A stretch of DNA of 64,000 nt from Proales similis (Eukaryota; Rotifera; Eurotatoria; Ploima; Proalidae), in NCBI GenBank assembly GCA_019059635.1, contig JAGVRJ010000011.1, positions 558,001 through 622,000 of the forward strand, written 5' to 3'. Numbering within the stretch: position 1 is the stretch's first letter; each line of letters starts with the position of its first letter. Below the pieces are notes generated by a model. The model was not told the origin of the DNA and searched no databases. It saw nothing but the letters and a program-made list of their open reading frames with translations. Of the stretch, positions 1-11,620 are shown piece by piece. Made by a program: the position numbers and the translations under genes.

Positions 1-889
1 GGAGCTTGACGCGCACGGCGTCCACCTGGTCGCTATTGCTTGCCAGCAACAGCGACTCTTTCTCGTAGACGTCCGATTTGGACACGTACTTGTACGTGGG
101 CCGAAAGTTTATCTCAGCCTCCGAGTAGTTTTCAAACACGCGCAAATCCGCCATCTCGTTGCTCAGCTGATCGTGTTTGAGCAGCGATTTAAACGAGCTC
201 GAATAGATCAGATTTATGGTCTCGCTCAATGTGAGGCCGTCGATTCGGTAATTCAGATCGCCGAACCAGAAGATGAGCTGATGCTGATCTAGATCGATGA
301 TCTTGTTCTCGTCGAACGCAAATCGAAGTCCCTCTCGAGTGCTCCTGTAGTCCGAGTTGCGCTTCTCCACTTTGTCCGTGTCCGCAGCAAAGTGGCTGCA
401 CACAAAGCAAATTCGCGTCTCGTTCAGACGAAACGAGACCGCGATGCTTCCCTTGTTGCCCACAGTCAAGATGCCGGTCGCCACCGACGAGGTCATCACT
501 TCTGTTATTCTGCTCTCAGCGATCGCCTCCTTGACGTAGACGAGCAGGTAGAGGCCGAACATTCTCACTTTGGCCAAATGTCGGTAGTGCTTGCCATTGC
601 CGTTCAGGATCGATTCGATCTGCTCGCTGAGAATGAGCTCTTTCTCGTTCCAGTCGGTTCTCAGAAGAAGACTCGTTGTCGACAAGTCGACCAGCTCTTG
701 AAATCCGATGGCGTAGACGTCAATCTGCTGCTGCTGTTGTGTGCTGGGTCTGAGCCATGCGGCCAAGCTCTCGTCCGGACTTTTGCCATTCAAGTTGAAT
801 GTGCCGCAGAACACGTTCGCTTCGCCGAACTTGGTGTACTGGTCTTCGTAAGCAAGCAGCTGCTGGTCTAGAGCTCGCAAGCTATTCAT
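1..889 (-). CDS. Inositol polyphosphate 5-phosphatase, OCRL/INPP5B type (partial, cut by left edge)
   Basis: One open frame on the minus strand runs from an ATG at 889 (purine at -3) off the left edge, about 296 residues. It contains the type II inositol 5-phosphatase core in order: FCGTFNLNGKSP near residue 30, YAIGFQELVDLS, VGNKGSIAVSF, VCSHFAA, FWFGDLNYRID and FRPTYKYVSKSD. These are Mg- and phosphoinositide-binding motifs of the endonuclease/exonuclease/phosphatase fold; the final PAWCDR block would lie outside the window. The family removes the 5-phosphate from PI(4,5)P2 at endosomal, Golgi or ciliary membranes. IGFQELVDLS and the lysine-rich lead-in favour OCRL/INPP5B over synaptojanin, but ASH and RhoGAP domains cannot be seen. 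A stop lies about 17 codons upstream of this ATG, so an N-terminal PH domain would need upstream exons that I could not find. Confidence 0.85.
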   Translation of the reverse strand, partial: MNSLRALDQQLLAYEDQYTKFGEANVFCGTFNLNGKSPDESLAAWLRPSTQQQQQIDVYAIGFQELVDLSTTSLLLRTDWNEKELILSEQIESILNGNGKHYRHLAKVRMFGLYLLVYVKEAIAESRITEVMTSSVATGILTVGNKGSIAVSFRLNETRICFVCSHFAADTDKVEKRNSDYRSTREGLRFAFDENKIIDLDQHQLIFWFGDLNYRIDGLTLSETINLIYSSSFKSLLKHDQLSNEMADLRVFENYSEAEINFRPTYKYVSKSDVYEKESLLLASNSDQVDAVRVKL

Positions 890-3098
890 CTTTTGCACGT
901 CTTTCTTCGTCAAAAAGCATTCAGGCGCAGTCTTTGTCACTTTATGTCACACGCACACACACACACACGCACATAAATTAAAGCAAATGCTCGATTAAAA
1001 CTTTACATGTGAACGCACGTTGAAGGTGATCGACATCAAACGACACAAAAGTCTTTGGCAGTCCAACCATTTGCCGACGAATAAATGAGCAGCAGGTGCA
1101 CAAAGAACGCCTGGGCGGACCAATTCTACCCAAAAAACAAAATAGGCCAATTCACAATTCCTTCAATAGGCTCGGCAAGAGTCGAGCATCCTTTCAATTC
1201 CGTCATCGCCCCCCCCCTCCCTTTTCTCTCCTTCGAATCTCGTCTACATTGCGAGTCAATGGCTCTCACTCGCTTTCTTCTCTCTCTCTCTCTCTCTCTC
1301 TTTTTGCCATCTCTTTTAATTAAAAGCAGAGCCATTGACTGAGGAAGTAGAAATCAATTGAAGAAAGGACAATCGCTTTGATTTTCGTTGATTTTCCATT
1401 GTCTACCGCCAGCTCAAGGGTTGAAATTATTTAAGGTGCAGTAAACCGACGGCGACACTGACGCCAACGCCGACGCCCGACTGAGATGTTGCGAATTAAG
1501 CTAATAAGCCAATTGACGTTGTGCCTCTCTCTGCCGCCCGCTCTTTCTTTGTCGCTAATTTTTTTTCGGCTGACGTACCGGTGCCCATTCATTCAGTAGG
1601 CAAGAATTAAACGAACCAGGGCAAATAGAAAGTAGAGGAATTCTTCTCCAAGAGGGAATTTTCTGTCGCCAGTCTGGCTTCGGATCTAGACGAAGGGCGC
1701 ATTTTAAGTGAAACAAAGGCTACAGAGAGCGAGGAGCGAAGAAACCAGACTGCGGCCAATACGGAAAAGTGCGCGCCTAATTGAAACGAATGCGTGTTTG
1801 CTTGTTGTGCAAGTGCAGATCGTCAAACTACTACAGCCCCGCATACACAAACCGAGCAGATGTGAAGAAAGAGCTCGAATGTTTACTTTTGCCGTCTTGG
1901 AGCTGCTCCACTCTAAAATCTATTATTTTAAGCAATATTCATTTCTCTAATTGCCACCCGATCGAGAGCATTTACTTAAAGCAGCGCTGCGTTCGAATCA
2001 TTATGTCAAGTTTACGATCTTGCCAATCTTGCCTAACGAGCGCTCGTTCTTGGCCACCTTCAGCGCTCTATTCTTGCGACTCTTTTCTTTTGACGACTTA
2101 ATCGCGCTTATCACTGCGGCTTATTTAAGAGACAGAGAGAGAGAGCAATTAAGATACCCAAAGTCAAGATTTTCAACACGCGCATACAACACCGAGTGCA
2201 AGCAGGTCGAGCACAAGCCGAGTAAATCGGCTCGAAACGGCTTTGACGGGCAACGCACGAGCCGGCTCCTCTCTCTCTATTTAATTCCTTTCGTTCGTTT
2301 GCCTTTCTCTATTCTTCTTCTGTTTGCCTCGCTGTTGCCCTCCTGCGCTCTCGCAAGCTTGTATTGGCAAACGTCGGCAAATGTTTTCTTTCCGTGTTTG
2401 GCCATCCAGCTTCAAGAAGTGGCGTAAACTTAATTAGTAATTGTTTGCTCATCGTCATCATCATCCTCGCGCGTAACAAAATATAACCAGCAAAAAAAAA
2501 ATACAAACTCTCGAATGCTAATTTATGATATTCGTTTTCATTGCTCTTTTGTTTGGTCTACTTTTGTATTTTCAAACAGAGGCGAAAAAAAAAGAAGAAA
2601 AGTGAAAGAAAGCGAAAGTTCGAGTTACAATACTTGGACTTGCCTATTAGCGGTCTATTGCATAACCGGGCGGTTGCGGCTCGAAATGTGTGCTTGTGTT
2701 GCCAGGTCTTGTTGATTGCGCCCTGGTGAACGGGAAAACTAAAATATTCATCAAGTGCCAATAAAATTTCTCTGTTTGCACTTGAGCGTGTTGGCATCGA
2801 TTAGGTAAACAGCAGTTGGCGGTGTTTCAGAATGTGCGCAAACACTATCGATATCAACTGTGAGTCGTACGTCAAACAATATCGCCAGCGACAGAGAGAG
2901 AGAGAGAGAAAGGAGAGGTTTTAGAAGAAATTTCATTTCTCAAGTTTGTGCTTAACGATATCGAAGAGCAATTCTGCATTTTCGTGTGCCTCTGTGTGTG
3001 TGTGTGTAGGCGCTGGCAAGGAGCGAAGAACGCGGCCAAGAGATGCACTCACTGAATGTGTCAACACACAAAGAGCTTTAGATGAATTGGATCAGGCA
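890..3098. other. Non-coding region between divergent genes
   Basis: Upstream region between the minus-strand 5-phosphatase and the plus-strand ankyrin gene. It has a CA tract at 951-974, a CT tract at 1281-1300, GA at 2891-2909 and GT at 2991-3008. The GT tract ends in a TAG that could act as a splice acceptor for the next gene. Open frames here are short or encoded by the repeats, and I see no convincing exon. Confidence 0.6.
1281..1300. repeat. CT microsatellite
   Basis: Uninterrupted (TC)10 tract. Similar CT/GA tracts recur throughout the non-coding parts of the window and inside several introns. Confidence 0.95.
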
Positions 3099-4593
3099 AT
3101 GTCGCACAAAGTGCTCGATGCGGTCCGAAACAACCAGTACTCGCAGCTGATGCTGTTCCTGCGTCACAATTACAATTTCCAAGTTAAACAGATGCCCGAG
3201 CGTCGCAATGCCCTGATGGTCGCGCTGCAAATCGGCGACCAGAAGCGTCGTCTTCAGATGCTCAAGTTTTTGATTAATTTGAATCTGATCGACGTGAAAG
3301 AGTGCGACATAAACGGCCACGATGTGTTCTTTCTCTGCGTCTTGTCTAATCTCAAAGCGGAGCTCGACTTGTTCATGCACCACTTCTACTCTGAGCTCGA
3401 CTGGCAAAAGGTGGACAATCGCGGCAAAACAGTTCTGCACTACGCCGTCGAAATAAACAATCTCGACATTCTAAACAGTCTCCTTGGCTACTGCGCCAGA
3501 TACAAGGTCTGCACCGACATACCGGACAGAGTCGACGGCCTAACGTAATCACCGCTCGCTGGTCATTAGAAATTCGCGACCACTTCAATTTTCTCTTTCA
3601 AGGCCCTACTTGCTCGCATGTCGCCTAAATCATGTGCAGGCGGCAGATCTGCTGGTCGAAAAGGGCTCGGCCAGTCCGAATCAGGCCGACAGACGCGTGT
3701 TCTTCAACGCAGACAAGTGGAGGCACGAGGGACAGCTGGAGAGAGTAAAGACCTACATAAAGACCAAAGAGGACGAAATGAACGTGGCCAAGCTAGTCGG
3801 CAACGTAAAAGTCTACAACGAGCTGAACCACCTGTCAAAGTCACTGGACAGTGAGATCTGCGAGAACCCGCACATTCTGCCCATTCTGGCCAAAGTTATC
3901 ATAAACCACGGCATCGAGCAACGATCGCCGGGCAGTTCGAGTCAATTTTCCATCATGCCGCTTAAGAACACACCTCGCACTCTGTCCTGGACACGCTCCA
4001 ACTCGGGCAGCGTTCACTTCAATCGCGCTCACTTGAACGCGTCCAACTTCTCGTCTCACTCTTCATCGACTCAGTCGTCGAGCTCGTCTATTCAGTCGTT
4101 TGGTCGCAAGCAAGAGCTCAAGCCCGAGCGCATTTCACTCACAAACATAAACAATGCGGTGAAGCAGACCATGCAGGACATAAAAAAGGCCAACTCGTCA
4201 GTGCGTCCGAAAGTAAACTCGCTGCTAGAGATGAGCGGAAACTGCCAATTGGCCGACAATTTTGTCGGCAGCAAATCAGAGCCGGAGACGATGAGCAACA
4301 AAGCAGAGCATGCTGGCCACAATGCGGCGGCCAGTACGAGCGCAGTGCTCACGGACATGCTCTACGCTGCGTCAGTGCAAGAGACGAGCAGCTTTAGAAA
4401 GAGCGTGAAAAACTCCGAGCCGATCAAGTTCTTCGAGGCGCCCAAGCCCAAATTGCCGGTGAAAACAGGCCTCTCCTCGCTGGCGATCATACGCGAAGAG
4501 TCGAAACTTCGCGCCAGACGCAACAAGGGCCGTATTAACAAGAAGGCGTCTCTCGTTGCAAAGTCAACCGACTCGTCAATTAAGACCAATTGA
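3099..4593 (+). CDS. Ankyrin-repeat protein, two exons
   Basis: Exons 3099-3544 and 3603-4593 flank a 58-nt GT-AG intron; joining them restores GLTPYLLACR, a typical ankyrin helix start. The product is 478 residues. The N-terminal ~200 residues are degenerate ankyrin repeats (for example DNRGKTVLHYAVEINNLDILNSL), followed by a charged helical segment. The C-terminal half is serine-rich, basic and low in complexity, ending in a lysine/arginine-rich tail. I do not recognise the subfamily, so the role is limited to probable protein-protein binding. The start at 3099 is the ATG closest to clear coding sequence. The frame stays open upstream to about 2946, but that part reads through a GT repeat ending in TAG at 3009, which may be a splice acceptor. 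The gene converges on MUL1. Confidence 0.75.
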
Positions 4594-4690
4594 AGCAATT
4601 GCCCACTTGAGTCGGGGCCACATGCCAAGCGGCACCTGCTTTTCTTTTCCCCTCGTTGCTTGCTTGGGCTTGTTTTTATTGCAAAATCAA

Positions 4691-4696
4691 AATAAA
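4691..4696 (+). terminator. Polyadenylation signal of the ankyrin gene
   Basis: AATAAA about 100 nt after the stop codon at 4593. A TTTATT (AATAAA on the minus strand) at 4675-4680 could serve the convergent MUL1 gene, so the two 3'UTRs probably overlap. Confidence 0.55.
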
Positions 4697-4820
4697 TATT
4701 TAGAAAATTAATCAACAACAACGATGAGAAAGAGGCCTGTGGCTACAAAAGTCAATTTTTAGTCTTTGACTGGAACTGAGCAGGCGAGTGGCGGCATCGG
4801 CCAGAGGTCGTGCGCTGCCA

Positions 4821-6004
4821 CTACGGAATGTAACAAGGTACAAATGATCGATATTTTTGTCTACAAATTGGACATACAGGCTCCTGCAGGCGCTCAAGAC
4901 ATTCCATACAAATGCACACATGGCCGCAGTCAATTAAAACGAGCTCGCGTGGATTCACCAAGCAGATTACGCACATTGGCTGTTGTTCGCCGTTTTGCTC
5001 GCCCGTGAGTGTGGCAGCAGCAGCAGCAGTAGCCTCGTCGGTGTTTGATCGCAGACGAGCACTCATGCTCTTGAGTCGGCGCTCTCTAGCCTCAGCAATC
5101 TCGCTCAGGCGTTTCTTGTTTCTCAAGTAATTGCGCATTATTCTGAATAAGCAGTAGAAGCCTAGAGCAGCGCCTAATGAGCCGAACACGATCAGGCCCA
5201 GTCTCAAGAGTCGTGAGGTCGACTCGAACCTTTCGACTAGCGCCGATCGGCTCAGTGTCGTGACAATGTACGCACCGTGTTTGGGCGCAGATAATCTAAA
5301 CGCGGGCGCGCTACTTCTAATTCCTAGCACGCCGGACCAATTGTTGGCGGCAATCTTCTCAAGTTTGCCGAAAGCGTTCAAACTCGTTCCGTTCATCAAC
5401 ATGTACTCTGAGGTCTCCACGCCGCGTACGAGCTCGCTTGACATTAGCGAGGTGTAGATTTTGGAAATAACCGACAGCTTGCTGGGCTCAAAGCTTTGGT
5501 GCGCCAACTGAAAGCTCTCGGCAATAAAGTCCGCTTGCAAGGGCTCAGACAGTCGGATTTGATAATTGGTGCCGAATTTACGGTTCACTAGACTGAACGG
5601 CACGTGGTTCACCACCTTGGACACGATTCGTCTGGTGTCTGAGGTTATGTTGTAGCGCCACGATGTGCCGTGCTCTTTTATCTCCAGCACTCGTATGACG
5701 CCTCGATGGCCCATGTTAAAATGGCTGATTAGGTCGTTGTTGTCCGGCTTGACGAGGCCAGTGACCATGCAATAGTCGAACTGCGCCGCATCCTCACTTC
5801 GACTCAGATTCACCTCTGGCGCGTTCTTTTGTTCGTTTTTTTGTGTGTTTGTCGTGGTTTCGACCAGAATGAAAAGAGACGGCCAATATGGAGATAGATC
5901 AGACGGCTTACCTTTATGTGCTCGAGTGCTAGAGCGTTCTTGCGATAGAAGTAGTAGAGAATGGAGATGAAAACGGAATCGAGACCGAGGAGAACGAACT
6001 CCAT
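4821..6004 (-). CDS. MUL1: Mitochondrial E3 ubiquitin/SUMO ligase MUL1, two exons
   Basis: Exon 1 is 6004-5912 (31 codons) and exon 2 is 5813-4821, with a 98-nt intron; the total is 361 residues against 352 in human. The N-terminus carries a membrane segment (FVLLGLDSVFISILYYFYR, residues 3-21). The middle is the BAM/GIDE domain facing the intermembrane space. A second membrane segment lies near residues 250-275. The C-terminus is a C3HC4 RING (CVICLVNP, CGHVCICMEC, CPICRQ) ending FVPCYIP, as expected for this family. MUL1 sits in the mitochondrial outer membrane and ubiquitinates or SUMOylates mitofusin, DRP1 and other targets. Exon 2 begins with GTG (Val) directly after the acceptor, so it is an internal exon and not a start. 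Confidence 0.93.
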
Positions 6005-7312
6005 CTATGCCCTGCGGAAGCCACTGAACGATGATAATTCAGCCATGCAATGCAGGACTACGACTGAACCGGCAGAGGTCACACACAGTCACGCAGTTCT
6101 CCTCCCCAAAGCGTATGCATGCAAAGCATTTCACTCTCCTCAGCTATTTCGGTATGTAATTAACGATTCAGTGGCAGTGGCAAATAAATGTTTTCATTCG
6201 TCGCCCATCCAATTTCGGGCTCGAGTAGATCTAATGCGAGTGTTTTATTTTTGACTTTTCTTTTTATTTTAAAGTTTCCCTTTTTTTTTCTCTTTTTTTT
6301 TCGTCTTCCCTCGACCCTGTGAGCAGACACAGGGAGAACAAGTTCTAGCCATCAACTTGAAGCAAAAACCACAAAAGCCGATTAAGGTTATTTTTTTTTG
6401 GAAGGCAGCGACGTGTTGGGGCACAGGTTGGGACTGATTTGCATTCGTAGAGTGCACCACATCATCAACTTATTCAACCACCAGACCTGGATGAAGGAGC
6501 GCTCATGCAATCGACGCAGCAAGCAAAGGTTACTGCCGCCTCTTTTAAACCATCATCATGATCATCATCATCATCGTTATACTTAGTATTACTATTATAC
6601 AATTAATCGGCTAATTGGAACACGTTAATAAAAACAAGTGCAAATTGCGGACTCGGACTATTTACAACGCGCGTTAGAGGTTAGGTCAAAATTTGGTTTG
6701 TAGATATTGACGGATTAAATACGAATGGAAGCCGGACAAGCAAGGCAACCCTGACGCTTCAATCTCTTTATCCCCTTGCAACCAGCTAATCTTGATTAAT
6801 GATTTATCTATCTATTCTGGGCCACTCCCCCCCTCGCTACTCAACAGATTGATTCGTTTACTCATCGGCCGCTTTTTAGCATCATGACTATCACGATGAT
6901 CTTCATCTACGCCGCCGCCATCATCATCAATATCACTCGAGTCTTCATCATCAACATCATCATTGCAATGATTGTCGTCGTGAATGCGAATGCCTCTTCA
7001 TCAATTATCACTGTCGTCCTCGCTCGAGCCGCTTTAATCGGGCGAAATTGGCAGACACACGGTCTATTTATATGATTCTCTCTGTTTTCTTTTCGCCTCT
7101 GTTGCCAAACTAATCAATGACTGAGTCTATCAAATGCGCTCCTTCCTCTTCTATTGGCGCCCTTCGCTCGCTATTTACTGCTTTCATTTGCCTGGCCAAT
7201 TACGAGCGCAAATTTCAACTCGCTTGCTCCGAGTCTTGTTTTGACGCGTCACACATTTGTATATAATTGCTCTACAAGAGAATTAGTTTAGAATTTCCAT
7301 TCTATATATATT

Positions 7313-7335
7313 AATGATGATGATGATGATGATGG
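7313..7335. repeat. GAT microsatellite
   Basis: Seven-fold GAT/ATG trinucleotide repeat. A complementary-orientation CAT repeat of similar length lies at 7651-7671. Confidence 0.95.
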
Positions 7336-7650
7336 TTTACTCGATGCCCATATGGTGACGGAGTTGTTGAGTTTATCAATTTGCAATGCGTAGAGGCCGC
7401 TAGCTGCCCTTAATGAGGCCGCGATCGTTTTCAACCGTTTCCTTCCCTTTCGCTCCAGCCTGTCTCACTCTCTCTCTTTCTGCCTCTCTCTCTCTCTCTC
7501 TCAAGTCGGTTGTGATGAGTCGCATCTTATCGCTCCTGCCCGTCTGTGCGGTGATGCTTTTCTGATGCTGCTTCAAGGTTGAGCTCTTACCAGCTGCTCA
7601 AGTTTATGCTTGGGGTAAATAGTTTTCATAGACATCGGCAAAGGGATCGC

Positions 7651-7671
7651 ATCATCATCATCATCATCATC
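7651..7671. repeat. CAT microsatellite
   Basis: Tandem ATC/CAT repeat of about seven units in non-coding DNA. Confidence 0.95.
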
Positions 7672-8477
7672 TTGTTCTTTTCTTTTCTCTCGCCTGAGTG
7701 TACTCTATTCAATCTTGGCTCTAAATCGACAGAAGGTGAGCCGCTGCTGATTGCATAAGAACTCTTCTTCGGCTCTATCTTCTAAACATTCCATCAAACC
7801 ATCTTCAGACCGTTGTGTGTATGTGTACGTGTGCGAGTGTATAAGAGCGTGCCATTTAGACTACGATTACCAGTATTTTTGCTTTGTAACTTGCGTTCGT
7901 ATATAACATTAATTTGAATCGAGCCAAACTCGTCCCAGGAAACAAACAAGATAGAAAGGGAGAGAAAAAGAGAGAGAAAGCGAATTAGAAGGAACGAGGA
8001 GAAGCAGAGAGAGAGAGAGCGGCGAGAGGCAATGAGCATTAGAGCGAGCAGTTGCGTTCTCAAAGAATCGAGTGAATAGAAAACTTGAAACGGAATCAAG
8101 TTTCTAATTCATCGAGTGGGGTAGCTAAATAGAGCATCAAATGACCATTTGCTTGAGAGCCGCTCTTCTCTATTTAATTTATTTGATGCCCATTATTTGG
8201 ATTTGTTGGTCGCCATCTCTTGCGTAACGTTTTGTATCTTTGCACGATTAAAAGAGAATATGCGCAGCTCTCTCTCTCTCTAAACATTATCATCATCATC
8301 GTCGTCATTATCTTTGCACTGCAATCATCTCCTTCAATCATCTCTTCAATCATCTCCTTTTGGTTTATTCATACAAAACTGGTCGTCATGCTCATTCGTC
8401 TCTTTCTCGCTTCTTCTCGCTCTCGAGTTGCCGACCCGTAGTGCATACTCAAGCGCGCGGGTCTAGTCTTCCGTCTT

Positions 8478-8504
8478 GGTAAACAATTCCTTCGTTTGTT
8501 TACC
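8478..8504. promoter_or_regulatory. Inverted repeat made of two forkhead-like motifs
   Basis: GGTAAACAA at 8478-8486 and its exact reverse complement TTGTTTACC at 8496-8504 are separated by 9 nt. Each arm contains GTAAACA/TGTTTAC, the core bound by FOX proteins. This is a sequence match only; function is unknown. Confidence 0.3.
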
Positions 8505-11500
8505 TAGGCCCGCACTCTTCTTACTCGCCCATCATCAACTCAAGTGAGTGAGTAAGAAATTGATTGGCCCTTTGGGTGCTCTTCTCGTTTGACGGTTCGC
8601 TGGACGCAAATATGGACAAGCGTCTTCAAGCCGAAAATATCTTCTGCTCCTCTGTTTCTATTTCTCTTGATTTCACAAAATTAATTCATCATCATCGTCT
8701 TCTTCTTCTTCAGACGATGACGAGATGGCCTATTGAACTCAGTTGCCTTCTTGACACAATGTTAGCTGAGATACTTCTCTACTAGTTGGCTTCTGCGCTA
8801 TTCGTCCTCGAGCTCAAAGCAATCAACTTAAATGCGCCTGGTCTGCCTGCCTAATGTCAATCCGTTCATTATGGCCTAATATTAAGTCGCCTCAAACTGA
8901 GCTGCTCACAACAAGCGTTCGCACTGCCACCGCCACTACCCTCACCACCACAGCTAGCCGAAACCGACACCGTGCTCGCTATCGATTTAATCCGCCCTTT
9001 CGGCTCTTCATGCAGCTCGCTCTCTCTCTCTCTCTCTCCATCTTAAATCTATAACTGCCCGATTTCAAGTGCCATTAGGTTAATTGGCGTTTCTCGTTGT
9101 CTACAGCTTAGCTCGATACATTTCATTCGATTGCTCATAAATATGAGCGCGCCCTAAAATAGGTGCGCACCGTTTCTGAATAGGAGAAGGCCTGAACCAC
9201 ACTAGAGGCCTTTGAAGGGATGATTCGCATCCAGCCAGCGATTCAGCCTGCTACTGAGTGAGCAAAGCAATGAGCGTGTTCGCGTCATTGTGGCTCTCAT
9301 GCGCCATATGATGATCGATCGAAATCAGTTTGAGAGCCGCGTGTCAGCATTTGGTCGACATCAGACAACAAAGCTCATTGCTCTCAAATTCCAATTATCC
9401 AAATGGCCTCCCACGAACATGCGTGCTACTGCTGCTGCTTGTTGTTGTTTGATCAGCGGCCGCTCGACGGGCTGGTCGGCCAGTCAGGCTGCAAATTATC
9501 AGACAAGTAAGATTGATGCCCGTTGGAGCAGAGCTAATTGAGGCGACCTCCATTATTTATGGACGATAGGCCTGCGCTACAACTATTCTCGCTTATTGCA
9601 TGCATTAGCAAAAGTGTGATCGACGCCATTTTAAATCACGTTCGAGTGACACTGAGGCCCGAGGCGGCACGAACCCATTTGACTGCGTCTTCTACCGTAT
9701 CGCGTTCTGCCGCATTCACTTGGCATACTTCTGTCCGGGGCAAATCCGTACGACAAACGACCAGATGCGGATCGAAATACGAGTCCTACTTGTGGAAGAT
9801 TCGTCAGAAACTCAACAAAAGCTTAAACACGCCAAAGTTAGACGAGTGCTCGCTCCGAACCTCCATTTCTGTTTAATTCACGTGTGCTCTCAATTGCCCT
9901 CGACCAGCGTTTCGAGTCAATTGGCCAAGTTCGCCCGAGGCCTACTGCGCTTTATCGACCGTAGCCGGTCACTCAACCAGACAGCTCGCCTCCAAAGTCG
10001 TCGACTTGCTCTCAACCTTCCAATTACAGTCTATTTGCTTTACACATCATCGCCTAGAGTGTAAGAGCTCTGAGAGTGAAAAAGAGAGAGAGAGCCGGAG
10101 AAAGTGCGAGTAAAAAAAAAGTTGAGTTTGAACGATTTGAAGGGTATGGGAGACTAAGCCATTGAGAGGCAAGATTAGCCGAGAGAGAGAGAAAGAGAAA
10201 ATGTTTGCACTGTGAGCACTTTAAGCCGATCGACAGGCAAGATAAGAGGCTGGGGCCCGGAGCGAACTGACGCCCTAGCGATCTAACCGTGCGAATGGAA
10301 TGTGTTTGCTGAACGGGGCAGTAATTTCAGAGGCGCCCGAACGTCTGGCCGCATCTGCCCTAGTTGTGCTCCGGCCCCGATCGCGCACAGAATGGGCGAG
10401 TAGATCGCAGAGGCTGGGGTCAGTAAACGGCGCCGACGGTTTAGTTCCGCTGCGCAAATATTGATTCGAACACGAAAGGATATTACGGAGCGGAGAGCGG
10501 GAGGCGCATGAGTGGCGAGAGTAAGCAAGCAAGCGAGGGCAGTAAGCGCATTCGATGATTGAGCGCTCGTCGGCTGATAGGTAGCTGCGAGTTGGACGGC
10601 TCTAACGGCAAAAGGAAATTGCTGCTTGGGCGAATGCGCTTTGGCCGGAACGCTAATGATCATCGATTAGGTCTGGCCTGAACTTGCACGAATTATGATT
10701 GCTCGCAATCGATTCGAATGGCTCTCTACGCTCTATTGTATTATGAGGCGAGCGGCGGCGGCTAATTCATTATTATCAAGGCAGTGCAAAAAGAAGATTA
10801 AATTCTTTATATATTGATTAAATTGACGGTATAAACAGACATGAGGCCTACAGGAGCAGGCGGGCGAGAGTCTATTGAAAGTCTATTGGAGGCAACTGAA
10901 GCGCGCAATCAGCGATTTTCATTCAGCAAAGCAGAGAGTCGGCACTAGAGAGCAACTTGAACAAATAAGAAAATAGAGTTTCTCGCTTTTAAAGAGCAGC
11001 TTGAAATGACGAGCTAGCCAGCCAGCTGCTCACACGACCCTCTTGAGCTCTAGTTTTTGACGCGGCCAAAATCAATGCTCTCAAGTTTTCTTAAGCTCTT
11101 TTCTCCAACAATAACAACAAGAGCAGCGCATTCTTCTCTCGCTCACTTGGTCCTTTCTCTCTCTCTCTCTCTCGGTCTTTCTCTTCTTTTTGTTGCATGC
11201 GTGCATGATCGCAATTGAATACGAAATTCCGAGTGAAAAATGAGAAAGTAGGTCTGACACTATTGTATGAATTGGGGCCGACTTGCTCCGATCGGTCGAC
11301 GACGTTCTGAACAAGAGCCGAAGAAGAAAGAAAATTCACGCATTTCTTCATATTAATGCGACTGGCTCTTAGAAATGCAACGGCGCACGGTGCGATCGCC
11401 CCTGCGACCGCGGCTGCTTTTTTTTTTCCCCATTAATTGTGAAAATGCGTATTATGTTCGGCGTCTAATCCGAATTTTGTGCAGCTTCACTGAACTCGGA

Positions 11501-11620
11501 CACTCGGCCTTATTCGCGCGTCTCATTCGCTTTATTCTAGATCTGTATTGGCCCGCCGCATTGTTTACAGAGGCCGCTCTATTCTCAGCGATCGGTTGAA
11601 TGTGCTGACCGCGCTCAAAC

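Larger units (their letters stand above)
6005..11620. other. Gene-poor, microsatellite-rich region
   Basis: About 5.6 kb without a recognisable gene. It holds CAT/ATC tracts (6551-6575, 7651-7671), a GAT tract (7313-7335), CT/GA tracts (7481-7502, about 7955-8020, 9021-9040, about 11155-11174) and an inverted repeat at 8478-8504. The open frames here (for example 9538-10064 and 10275-10663) overlap one another in several frames, lack domain-like composition and are not supported as genes. It may be promoter or enhancer DNA for the divergent MUL1 and 11621 genes. Confidence 0.55.

Noticed and set aside
1085-1342. Frames rich in SLSLSL and RERERE
   Set aside because: Produced by the CT/GA microsatellite; not protein-like outside the repeat. 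The same applies to similar frames at 7794-8099, 11081-11351, 31944-32141 and 47552-47949.
1951-2427. 158-codon plus-strand frame with hydrophobic end
   Set aside because: It has no ATG start, ends in CT-rich DNA and shows no family resemblance.
2946-3098. Upstream extension of the ankyrin gene's first exon
   Set aside because: The extension reads through a GT repeat (CVCVCVG). The ATG at 3099 is where coding character begins, although an upstream exon spliced at 3009 remains possible.
9538-10064. Two overlapping plus-strand frames of about 112 codons
   Set aside because: They overlap in different frames, have no conserved-looking segment and lie in microsatellite-rich DNA.
10275-10663. Two overlapping minus-strand frames
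   Set aside because: GC-rich stretch open in several frames at once; composition is rich in Ala, Arg and Ser without structure.
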